Shown here: in pieces, positions 1 through 6,370 of the stretch | Layout: each line of letters opens with the position of its first letter | Position numbering within the stretch: position 1 is the stretch's first letter | Assembly: GCA_012510935.1 (NCBI GenBank) | Contig: JAAZHB010000034.1 | Span: forward strand, 1-8,072 | Reading direction: 5' to 3' | DNA length: 8,072 bases | From: Clostridiales bacterium | GTDB taxonomy: Bacteria > Bacillota_A > Clostridia > Peptostreptococcales > Anaerovoracaceae | The notes under the pieces: model-generated | The model's input: only the letters and a program-made list of their open reading frames with translations | Databases searched by the model: none | What the model was told of the DNA's origin: nothing | Translations under genes and position numbers: made by a program

Positions 1-310
1 CATGTGTAAGCATTTCTTCATAATCTGACTTAGTGATTTCTTTCCTAACTTCAAACATCGGACTCTTTATTTTGCCATAATCAGATAGAACCTTCTGCGC
101 CTGCTCAACTAATGTAATCTGCCTGTCATATTCGGAAACAGTTGCCTCATCGCCATCTCTGACAACTAGCGCTTGCCAATTCTCATCATTTAGCTTCTCG
201 GCCCCATTGTTAACCTCGATAACACCAAGATCCATTAGTCGTTTAAGCATAGCATCTTTCTCAGATTTCATACCTATAACAGATAGCTTATTCATTTTAA
301 CTATTGCCAT
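1..310 (-). CDS. ntpI: V-type ATP synthase subunit I, N-terminal part (runs off left edge)
   Basis: This is the first 103 residues of the large membrane subunit I (the a-subunit equivalent) of a V/A-type ATPase. Subunit I links the peripheral stalk to the membrane rotor and carries the ion half-channels. The protein begins MAIVKMNKLSVIG and continues with LMDLGVIEVNN, the conserved opening of NtpI/AtpI proteins that forms the cytoplasmic N-terminal domain. Further on, PMFEVRKEITKSDYEEM matches the segment after the first coiled coil. The family is usually about 600-680 residues with C-terminal membrane helices, so most of the gene lies outside the window. The ATG at 308-310 sits inside the end of the upstream stalk gene (overlap 297-310), which suggests translational coupling. 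The family call rests on remembered family patterns and on the neighbouring subunit H. Confidence 0.88.
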   Translation of the reverse strand, partial: MAIVKMNKLSVIGMKSEKDAMLKRLMDLGVIEVNNGAEKLNDENWQALVVRDGDEATVSEYDRQITLVEQAQKVLSDYGKIKSPMFEVRKEITKSDYEEMLTH

Positions 311-623
311 AGATACCCACTACCTTTCTAACAATATTGTCGACTACCCCATCAATCTTAGCCTGTCCGTCTTCTTTAATCTTCTTGCACTCTTCCTTCT
401 GCGCATCAATAATCTCTTGATACAATGAGTCTGCTGTGACCTCTGCTTGCTTCATTACATCCTTGTATGCTGCTTCAGCTTCCTTCTTGGAAAGTTCAAT
501 CAGATCTGCTGCTTCCTTCTTTGCAGAAACCGCAATTTGCTTCGCTGCCTCGTCGGCTTGTTTGCGAATTTCTTCCGCTTTCTTCTCAGAATCTTTTACC
601 TTTTCAACGCCTGCTATCGACAT
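297..623 (-). CDS. V-type ATP synthase peripheral stalk subunit H (NtpF/AhaH family)
   Basis: This 108-residue soluble, highly charged protein is rich in Ala, Glu and Lys in a heptad-like pattern from about residue 5 to 90 and has no membrane segment. That is the expected long coiled coil of the V/A-ATPase stalk subunit called H, G or NtpF, which pairs with subunit E to form the peripheral stator. The motif DSEKKAEEIRKQADEAA is typical. The reading frame is open further upstream to an ATG at 689. I chose the ATG at 621-623 because a strong ribosome site (AAAGGAAG, 631-638) lies 7 bases before it, and because the extra 22 residues (MLLVCENF...) do not look like the family. It is the first gene after the promoter at 707-735. 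Its end overlaps the subunit I start by 14 bases. The neighbour makes the assignment firm. Confidence 0.88.
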   Translation of the reverse strand: MSIAGVEKVKDSEKKAEEIRKQADEAAKQIAVSAKKEAADLIELSKKEAEAAYKDVMKQAEVTADSLYQEIIDAQKEECKKIKEDGQAKIDGVVDNIVRKVVGIYGNS

Positions 624-630
624 AAGTCCA

Positions 631-638
631 CTTCCTTT
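631..638 (-). promoter_or_regulatory. Ribosome binding site deciding the subunit H start
   Basis: AAAGGAAG on the minus strand lies 7 bases before the ATG at 621-623. It is the reason for preferring this start over the upstream in-frame ATG at 689, which has no comparable site. Confidence 0.75.
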
Positions 639-681
639 CTGCGCATAATCGGTGCTTAATTTTAAGAAATTTTCGCACACT

Positions 682-699
682 AATAACACACGTATTATT
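682..699. promoter_or_regulatory. 18-bp near-palindrome at the ATPase transcription start (possible operator)
   Basis: The plus strand reads AATAACAC-AC-GTATTATT. The two 8-base arms are reverse complements at 7 of 8 positions. The dyad covers roughly +1 to +19 of the transcript predicted from the promoter at 707-735, a usual place for a repressor site. The symmetry is seen directly. The operator role is inference, and an AT-rich dyad could arise by chance. Confidence 0.35.
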
Positions 700-706
700 T
701 GAATTG

Positions 707-735
707 ATTATACTCCTAATATTTTTTATATTCAA
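707..735 (-). promoter_or_regulatory. Sigma-A type promoter for the V-ATPase operon
   Basis: On the minus strand there is a perfect -10 box TATAAT (707-712) and a -35 box TTGAAT (730-735, four of six matches to TTGACA), separated by exactly 17 bases. Transcription would start near 700, giving a leader of about 77 bases before the subunit H start codon at 623. The AT-rich spacer and upstream region, and the terminator just before it, support a real transcription boundary here. Confidence 0.7.
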
Positions 736-799
736 TTTAAACAAGGTTTTATCAAAGTTTTGTGTATATCTTTATAATTATCAAAAAACGTGCATTTTA

Positions 800-828
800 A
801 AACCCTGCAAGCGATGCCTGCAAGGTTT
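800..828 (-). terminator. Hairpin terminator of the prfB-rlmH operon
   Basis: The arms 800-809 and 819-828 pair over 10 bases around a 9-base loop. On the minus strand the single mismatch becomes a G-U wobble, so the RNA hairpin is complete in that direction but broken in the other. In the minus direction the stem runs into four T residues (799-802), and a second run of six T residues follows shortly after (783-788). It lies just after the small membrane protein gene and before the ATPase promoter, where an operon end is expected. Confidence 0.6.
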
Positions 829-845
829 CTTGGTTCGAGACTGTG

Positions 846-1007
846 TTATCCAATTAGCGATAAGCCTGTAGTTATAAACGTAAATAACACCATTACTGCT
901 ATTAGAACAATGGCAATTACTCTTGCCCTCTTATTCTTGTTTTCTTGAACTCTTCTGTAATCGTCCATGGTCTTTTTCCCGTTGCTGTTTTTCTTACTGT
1001 TTGACAT
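846..1007 (-). CDS. Small single-pass membrane protein, 53 residues, unknown function
   Basis: This short gene encodes 53 residues. Residues 1-29 are hydrophilic and strongly basic (MSNSKKNSNGKKTMDDYRR, then QENKNKRAR). Residues 30-52 form one clear membrane helix (VIAIVLIAVMVLFTFITTG, then LSLIG). The positive charge before the helix predicts an N-terminus inside the cell. A near-perfect ribosome site, AGGAGG at 1016-1021, lies 8 bases before the ATG at 1005-1007, which strongly supports real translation. It starts 34 bases after rlmH and is the last gene before the terminator at 800-828, so it is probably co-transcribed. I do not recognise the family. Short basic plus one-helix proteins are common in Firmicutes (Prli42 is one named example of this layout), but I cannot claim homology to any of them. 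Confidence 0.75.
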   Translation of the reverse strand: MSNSKKNSNGKKTMDDYRRVQENKNKRARVIAIVLIAVMVLFTFITTGLSLIG

Positions 1008-1015
1008 AGATCCTT

Positions 1016-1021
1016 CCTCCT
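1016..1021 (-). promoter_or_regulatory. Strong ribosome binding site of the small membrane protein
   Basis: AGGAGG on the minus strand, 8 bases before the ATG at 1005-1007. It is the best Shine-Dalgarno match in the operon and the main evidence that the 53-residue reading frame is a gene. Confidence 0.8.
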
Positions 1022-1041
1022 GATTATAGTTCTATATGTCT

Positions 1042-1536
1042 TTATTTATGATAAGTCTCATTATTTGCAATTTTGAACGCTCGGTATACTTGCTCAAGCA
1101 GTACAACCCTTGCCAGCTGATGTGGTAAAGTCATTTTGGAGAAAGAGATTCCAAAATCAGCTCTTTTTTTGACATCACCTGACAAGCCCAGGCTTCCGCC
1201 AATAATAAAGTCTATCGTCTGACTTTTGGCTTGCGTTTCTTCCCCCGCATAAATCCTCTGCAGTTTCTTAGAGAACTCAACCGAATCTAGCTGTTTTCCT
1301 TCAACCTCTAGGGCTATAACATAGTCCTGCGGACCCACTTTGTTTAGAATGCTTTCACCTTCCCTTGTTATAACCACCTGCTCGTCCGCATCCGAAGCAT
1401 TCTTTGGCAGCTTGCTCTCTTTCAGCTCAATAATTTGAAGCTTGCAATACCCGCCTATTCTCTTGCTGTACTCGGCAACTGCTTCTGTCCAATATTTCTC
1501 TTTCAACTTGCCAATGCAGATCACGTTTATATTCAT
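1042..1536 (-). CDS. rlmH: 23S rRNA (pseudouridine-1915-N3)-methyltransferase RlmH
   Basis: RlmH uses S-adenosylmethionine to methylate N3 of pseudouridine 1915 (E. coli numbering) in helix 69 of 23S rRNA, acting on assembled 70S ribosomes. The 164-residue length matches this small SPOUT-class family (about 155-160). The N-terminus MNINVICIGKLKEKYW is typical. The trefoil-knot cofactor site is seen as FIIGGSLGLS at 110-119. The C-terminal block SFSKMTLPHQLARVVLLEQ (131-149), then YRAFKI and the terminal YHK, is the family signature. The start is 9 bases after the stop of the MBL gene, with AAGGA close to the ATG and GGAG overlapping the preceding stop, so the pair is coupled. WalJ/YycJ and RlmH genes lie near each other in several Firmicutes, including Staphylococcus aureus. 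I see nothing abnormal. Confidence 0.96.
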   Translation of the reverse strand: MNINVICIGKLKEKYWTEAVAEYSKRIGGYCKLQIIELKESKLPKNASDADEQVVITREGESILNKVGPQDYVIALEVEGKQLDSVEFSKKLQRIYAGEETQAKSQTIDFIIGGSLGLSGDVKKRADFGISFSKMTLPHQLARVVLLEQVYRAFKIANNETYHK

Positions 1537-1545
1537 TGTCCTTGC

Positions 1546-2352
1546 CTACTCCATTACAACAAGCTCGTCCTTGCTTGCAACTGTCAATATATACTCGCGC
1601 CCTTTTTCAAAACCCGCCTGCTCTAACTCGCTTATAACTGTCATGCTCGCTTGCAGCGGAGAGTTATTATTTGAACTAATGTGTCCTAGCATAATTCGTA
1701 GGGGCACCTCCGACTCCGATGAGTTTCTCTGTACGAGTTCTGTTATTGCCTTCGCCGTTGACACATTGGAAAGGTGTCCTAAATCACTCAAAATCCTTCT
1801 TTTGACCGAATATGGATATGGCCCAAGCATCAAAAGCTGCTCCTCATAGTTTGCTTCGATAAGCAGCATGTTTGAATTTTCCATCTTTTCGAATATTTCT
1901 GGAGTTACTTGCCCGGTATCTGTTGCTACAATCAGCCTATCCTCTCCATCTGTAAAGAAATATCCTACTGGTTCTGCCGCATCGTGCGAAAGGCGAAAAA
2001 TTCCGACCTTTATGTTTCCAATCTCAAGTTTCTCTCCCGCCTTAACATAACAAAGTCTAGCCGGGTCAACATGTTTAAACTTCTCGCAATTTGCTACAGT
2101 TCCGATGCTTGCATAAACCGTCGCATTGTCGCAATCCTTTGCAACCGCCCTTATCGCTCCAACATGGTCTACATGCTCATGAGTAATTAAGATTGCATCG
2201 ATATTCTCTGGTCTTAGATACGCGAATTCTAGACCGGCCCTTATTCTTTTGGCGCTAAGACCTACATCAAGAATAATATTGCTAAACTCACTTTGAATCA
2301 AGTAACTATTTCCAGAACTGCTGCTTCCAATTGATATTACATTTAATGCCAT
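1546..2352 (-). CDS. walJ: MBL-fold hydrolase of the WalJ/YycJ (VicX) family
   Basis: This 268-residue cytoplasmic metallo-beta-lactamase-fold protein matches the length of YycJ/WalJ (about 265). It has GSSSSGNSYLIQ near the start (9-20) and the metal-binding motif HEHVDH at 58-63. Further metal-ligand regions are FRLSHDAAEPVGYFF, ATDTGQV and, towards the C-terminus, DLGHLSN and LGHISSNNNS. Relatives are described as metal-dependent nucleases, with WalJ linked to DNA metabolism and to the WalRK cell wall regulon. WalR and WalK are not in this window. The frame is open upstream to 2460, but that would overlap the AddB C-terminus. The ATG at 2350-2352 gives the family N-terminus (MALNVISIGSSSSGNS) and lies 7 bases after the addB stop. 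The ribosome site is weak (AAAGAG), so translation probably depends on coupling to addB. The substrate is unknown. Confidence 0.88.
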   Translation of the reverse strand: MALNVISIGSSSSGNSYLIQSEFSNIILDVGLSAKRIRAGLEFAYLRPENIDAILITHEHVDHVGAIRAVAKDCDNATVYASIGTVANCEKFKHVDPARLCYVKAGEKLEIGNIKVGIFRLSHDAAEPVGYFFTDGEDRLIVATDTGQVTPEIFEKMENSNMLLIEANYEEQLLMLGPYPYSVKRRILSDLGHLSNVSTAKAITELVQRNSSESEVPLRIMLGHISSNNNSPLQASMTVISELEQAGFEKGREYILTVASKDELVVME

Positions 2353-2359
2353 TAACTCT

Positions 2360-5300
2360 TTATTTCTCTTTCTTCTTTGTTTTAAGTATCCTAACTTTAT
2401 TACCAGAATACTCTCTATCATATTTACAAATTGCATTATAGTCGCAGAATTTGCACCCAATACGTATTCTGTTTTTTACAAGTGGACTCACCTTAATCTT
2501 TCCTTCCATAAGGTCTTCTCCAAGCTCTGACAATCGTTCTTTCACTGCATTAGCAAGATCATCATAGGATTGTCTCTCTAACTTGTAGTGGTGAAGGCTT
2601 CTGCTTGAATTGGCAATAGCCTCAAGCGGCATCATATCAATGACACCAGCCTCATCAACATACTTTCCTGAAAGCTTATAGTTCTTCTCGATAGGTTCAT
2701 CTTCCTCTGGAATTGCATCAACCTTTGCCATTGGATCCTTTATGTTGAAATAGAACAATCCTGCAGGTTCTTTATCTCCTGTCGCAGTCAACATATATAT
2801 CATGAGCTGCATATTATAACCTTGCTCTATTTCGTCACGGTTAACCGACTTCGTGCCCGTCTTATAATCGATTACTCTTACTCGATTGCCCTTAAATAGA
2901 TCTACTCTGTCTATTCGTCCCTCTATATAGACATCCTGCCCTGCTATATTCATGCTAATAGGTTCAAATCTTTTGCCTCTGCCAAAAGCCTCCTCGAAGC
3001 AGACCTCTTCAAGGCTGCCCGTACCAAGCTGAATAAGCATAGCTCTCGCTGCACCAAAACATATGTCTTCGATTCGTTGCACTCTATATTGCTCTACGCC
3101 AGTAGACAAGAAAAGTCCACCTTCGCTGTTTACTGCAAGTTCTTGAATAATGTCATGAATTAGACTTTTTAGGTCCTCATCTGACAACTCACTAACCTCT
3201 TTCCAATCTGAAACCTGTCTCTTTAGCCTTTGCCCAACTTCCATCAGACAGTTATGATAGATATCTCCAATTGACCTTGGATCCGATTCAAACAGCCGCT
3301 CTTCACGAGGTGCAAGTCCTCTGCCAATAAAATAGCTATATGGGCACATATAGTATGTGTCGAACTGAGAAGCACTAAACACATATTCCCCGTTGCTTCT
3401 GGCATAAAGGGCCTTCGCGAGCTCTTTTCCTATTGGCTTAATATCATTTTCTTCTAATGATAGTTTTCTCATCTGATCAAACTTCTCTGGCTCATTCTTC
3501 TCGAACCACTCAACGAGAGCATCCGCAAGGCTATCAACCTCTCCACTCTCATTATTTGTCTTAATATGATTAATAAGATGTCGTAAAGTCTCATTGCTTC
3601 CGTTAACAAGATCAATACCCCATCCATTACTGACAATATCCGAATCCTCAGAGAGTCTTGGGAAAAGGCCATGGAGTGCATCAACAAGAAGTGATGGAAT
3701 CTTCTCCTTGCCTTCCGTATCTGACATTGAATAACTAACATATAGTTTCTCAAGAGGAAGTGCCATCATTCGATACATTGCAACATTCTCCTCGAGCATT
3801 TTATTATCATCAAGTCCTCCAAGAGCAAATCCTTCTGACACAAAATAGTTTTTCTCATCAATCGAGAAGAGTCCCTCCGTTGAAACTTGCATTGGTAGGA
3901 TTCCCTCATTTGCAGCAATTACAATAACAGCCTTTGCCGGTCTTGGACGGGTTCTTATCATCGTTCCCATCGCCACCCCATCTGCCGATGGAGGAAGCAC
4001 GCCTACTTCCGTAGATTCAAGCCCCACTAGATATATTTCGTAAAATTCTCTTGCATCAAATGGACACTCGCCCATTATCTCATTCATTTGTTTGAGTAAA
4101 TTAATTGCCTCATCAAAGCTCTGTCTTGCTTTCATTGCTTCTTCAGCAAGCCCTTTCTCTTCTTGGTTTGTAGCAAGGGCTTCATTTCTATCTTTAAGTG
4201 CCCACTCATTCTCTAGGTAAGTAAGAAAGGCCGCAGTAAAGTCTGATATAGTGGCACTTTCCTTCGCCATAGCCTTAAGCTTCAGAAGAGATGTCATGAC
4301 CTTACTTCTTAGTGCCTCAAGCTCTTCAAAACTTTCTTCGCTTATATCACTTCTGTGGTACTCAAACGGCTTTGTCCACATATTGCCTCGAATCCTATAC
4401 TCTCTAGTGTAGTTCTCAAGGCGCGAGATTTCCTCTCTATTAACATCTGTCAATCCAGTTTTAAGCATCGAGAGAATCCAGTTAGTATTCCATCCTCTTG
4501 CCATGCACGCAACCATATGCTCAATGAAGCTCACGCAACCAGCATCTCTTATCCCCCTGCTTGAGTCAAGAAAACAAGGGATCTCATACTCAAGAAGAAC
4601 CCTTTGCGTAATCGTACGGATTTTCTCGTCATTGCAAATTATAACAATATCGCTAAGCTTATACCCCTCATCTCTAATTAGTGTATGAATAAAAGCTGCT
4701 GCAGACTCCGCTTCATAGTAGTAGTTTGCACATTGGACAACCTTGAGATCCTCTGGCTCAAAAGACTCAAGTGCCGTCTTGTCCTCATTGCTTAGTTTCT
4801 CTGCGAAAAGTCCTTTTTCCACCCAGGCCACTGTCTGGCTGCATTGCTTCTTATAGGCAGACCAGTCTGTCATAACAGGTTCACAAGCAATTCCTTCATC
4901 TTCCGCAACTCTTTTGATTAGAGCAACCATATTCCTCTCAAGATTATAATCACTCTCGCTGGAAATAATGTTAACAGCCTTTGCTTTGCGAGCTAGTTCT
5001 GCCATTGCCGTCGCAAACTTAGGCGTAACTGAATCATACCCATATAACCAAATCGACTTCCCTTCAATCTTGCAAGAATTCGGAATCTCATCAACATACC
5101 TTGTAATATAATCCTCACTATCGATATATTTACCCTCGATGGATTTCTCATAAGATTCCACTATTCCTTGCAACTCAGAGAGCTTACTCTTAAGCAGTGG
5201 ATTTGCGTTCTCATCTTCAAGCATAGATTGTATCTGATCTATTGCACAATCCTGCTGTTTAAAGCTAGAGATAAAATCGCTCAGCATCATCGCAAAGCTT

Positions 5301-5641
5301 CTCTTATTTGACGCTGCTGCAAAAAGCTTCAAATCGTCTTTATTTTCGTTAATAATTCTGGTAAGCAGCATTAACCTTCCGTACTGGGATAGCATAGTGA
5401 CATTCTCTTTGCCTGCCTCTCCCAAAATACGTAAACCAAGTCTTTGCATACTCATGACTTCAACATTGTATAGACAGCTTGTATTCAAATATTTCAGTGC
5501 CTGCTCCTCTGCAACAAGTGTATACTGGTTTGGCACTACAACATAAGCTCCCGGAACACCGCCCGCGAGCTCTTTAGAAATTTCATCATACATGAATTTT
5601 TCTCTGTTATAACATTCTCTACCACTGAAAATTCTAAGCAT
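2360..5641 (-). CDS. addB: AddB, helicase-nuclease AddAB subunit B, with degenerate Walker A
   Basis: AddB partners AddA in resecting double-strand DNA ends for recombination. The 1093-residue length fits the family (about 1100-1170). The C-terminal RecB-like nuclease domain shows H796 (IYHNCL), D911 (GRIDRVD), D925 and K927 (IDYKTG), then Q in QLMIYML. Four cysteines fit the iron-sulfur staple: C766 (MCPYSYF), then C1063, C1066 and C1072 (CKFCDYNAIC). The N-terminus LRIFSGRECYNREKFMYDEI aligns without gaps to the usual AddB opening LRFIYGRAGSGKSTFCLDEI. The Walker A residues G-GKS are replaced here, so ATP binding at this site is probably lost. The rest of the helicase-like region is intact (PNQYTLVAEEQAL near residue 37). 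The gene starts 52 bases after the HAD gene with a poorly spaced GGTGAG before the ATG. addA, usually next to addB, is not in the window. An orphan RecB-type nuclease is the alternative reading. Confidence 0.9.
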   Translation of the reverse strand: MLRIFSGRECYNREKFMYDEISKELAGGVPGAYVVVPNQYTLVAEEQALKYLNTSCLYNVEVMSMQRLGLRILGEAGKENVTMLSQYGRLMLLTRIINENKDDLKLFAAASNKRSFAMMLSDFISSFKQQDCAIDQIQSMLEDENANPLLKSKLSELQGIVESYEKSIEGKYIDSEDYITRYVDEIPNSCKIEGKSIWLYGYDSVTPKFATAMAELARKAKAVNIISSESDYNLERNMVALIKRVAEDEGIACEPVMTDWSAYKKQCSQTVAWVEKGLFAEKLSNEDKTALESFEPEDLKVVQCANYYYEAESAAAFIHTLIRDEGYKLSDIVIICNDEKIRTITQRVLLEYEIPCFLDSSRGIRDAGCVSFIEHMVACMARGWNTNWILSMLKTGLTDVNREEISRLENYTREYRIRGNMWTKPFEYHRSDISEESFEELEALRSKVMTSLLKLKAMAKESATISDFTAAFLTYLENEWALKDRNEALATNQEEKGLAEEAMKARQSFDEAINLLKQMNEIMGECPFDAREFYEIYLVGLESTEVGVLPPSADGVAMGTMIRTRPRPAKAVIVIAANEGILPMQVSTEGLFSIDEKNYFVSEGFALGGLDDNKMLEENVAMYRMMALPLEKLYVSYSMSDTEGKEKIPSLLVDALHGLFPRLSEDSDIVSNGWGIDLVNGSNETLRHLINHIKTNNESGEVDSLADALVEWFEKNEPEKFDQMRKLSLEENDIKPIGKELAKALYARSNGEYVFSASQFDTYYMCPYSYFIGRGLAPREERLFESDPRSIGDIYHNCLMEVGQRLKRQVSDWKEVSELSDEDLKSLIHDIIQELAVNSEGGLFLSTGVEQYRVQRIEDICFGAARAMLIQLGTGSLEEVCFEEAFGRGKRFEPISMNIAGQDVYIEGRIDRVDLFKGNRVRVIDYKTGTKSVNRDEIEQGYNMQLMIYMLTATGDKEPAGLFYFNIKDPMAKVDAIPEEDEPIEKNYKLSGKYVDEAGVIDMMPLEAIANSSRSLHHYKLERQSYDDLANAVKERLSELGEDLMEGKIKVSPLVKNRIRIGCKFCDYNAICKYDREYSGNKVRILKTKKKEK

Positions 5642-5693
5642 TTCTCACCATTTAATAAATTTAGTTATTCTTGGATCTAATTATTTATATCGT

Positions 5694-6356
5694 TTAAACT
5701 ATCTCAAGTATTTCTTCTGGTTTTCTAATTACATAATCATAACTGAATCCCATCTCGGCAATACTCTCCTCCGGGATTCCCTTGCCCCAATCAACAATTA
5801 CCGAGGTCACTCCCGTATTATTTGCGCAGCCAACATCAAACTTGCTATCGCCAATCATTATGCATTCACTCAACTCAATTTTCTTACCTTGCTTCTCTTC
5901 AAGCTGTGAAATTGCACTCTTAAGAGGTTCTGGGTCTGGCTTGGGAGTCTCTACATCATCCGCTGTTACAACCACATCAAACTTATCTGCAACATTCAAA
6001 TCCTTTAAGTATTGCATCGTCGTCTTGCAAAGTCTCGAGGTTACAATATTATTCGAGTAACCCAGTTCTCGTAGCTTGTCGAGGATTCCCTCGCAGCCAT
6101 CAAACAATCCGATTTTACCTTTATAGTGCTTCTCCTGAAACTCCCTGTAATAATTAATTGCCTCATCAACAGAGGTCTCTGGGAAAAGTTTCTTGCTAGT
6201 GTACCTAACCGTCTCTCCGAAGGTTTTGAGGATTTCGCTTTTTTCAAATTCGTGTCCAAGGAACTTTAGTGCTGTTGCGTTCCAAGAATCGACAATAATG
6301 TCGTCTGTATTCAAAAGTGTACCGTCAAAATCCCAGAAAATATATGGTTTTCGCAT
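5694..6356 (-). CDS. HAD-family phosphatase, phosphoglycolate phosphatase / PpaX-like
   Basis: This 220-residue cytoplasmic haloacid dehalogenase-type hydrolase has all four HAD motifs. Motif I is DFDGT at 9-13, with nucleophile D9 and acid/base D11. Motif II is the threonine of IVTSR (T106). Motif III is K139 in TPKPDPEP. Motif IV is GDSKFD at 169-174, with D170 and D174 for magnesium. The helical cap inserted between motifs I and II (about residues 15-85) makes it subfamily IA, the group that contains phosphoglycolate phosphatase Gph and pyrophosphatase PpaX. The exact substrate cannot be read from the sequence. It follows prfB by 12 bases. Its ribosome site AGGAG (6366-6370) overlaps the prfB TAG stop, so its translation is probably coupled to release factor 2. 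Confidence 0.88.
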   Translation of the reverse strand: MRKPYIFWDFDGTLLNTDDIIVDSWNATALKFLGHEFEKSEILKTFGETVRYTSKKLFPETSVDEAINYYREFQEKHYKGKIGLFDGCEGILDKLRELGYSNNIVTSRLCKTTMQYLKDLNVADKFDVVVTADDVETPKPDPEPLKSAISQLEEKQGKKIELSECIMIGDSKFDVGCANNTGVTSVIVDWGKGIPEESIAEMGFSYDYVIRKPEEILEIV

Positions 6357-6365
6357 GTTCAGTTT

Positions 6366-6370
6366 CTCCT
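6366..6370 (-). promoter_or_regulatory. Ribosome binding site overlapping the prfB stop codon
   Basis: The minus strand reads TAGGAG, so the prfB stop TAG (6369-6371) shares two bases with the AGGAG site of the HAD gene, 9 bases before its ATG at 6354-6356. A ribosome finishing RF2 covers this site, which points to translational coupling. Confidence 0.65.

Noticed and set aside
436..659. Two 70-residue plus-strand frames opposite the ATPase stalk gene
   Set aside because: They lie antisense to a clear coiled-coil gene. Their Ser/Ala/Phe-rich content is what the reverse of Glu/Lys/Ala codons produces.
1023..1028. TATAAT on the minus strand just before the small membrane protein, as a promoter
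   Set aside because: No acceptable -35 box lies 16-18 bases upstream, and transcription would begin inside the ribosome site. Read-through from rlmH is simpler.
1042..1060. SCC-type attachment site at the 3' end of rlmH
   Set aside because: The 3' end resembles the staphylococcal site because it encodes the conserved YHK end. There is no cassette, recombinase or second copy beside it.
5642..5707. Possible internal promoter before addB (TTGAGA at 5702-5707 with AT-rich -10 candidates)
   Set aside because: The 52-base gap leaves room, but the -10 candidates at proper spacing match poorly and AT-rich DNA gives such hits easily. It remains undecided, not supported.
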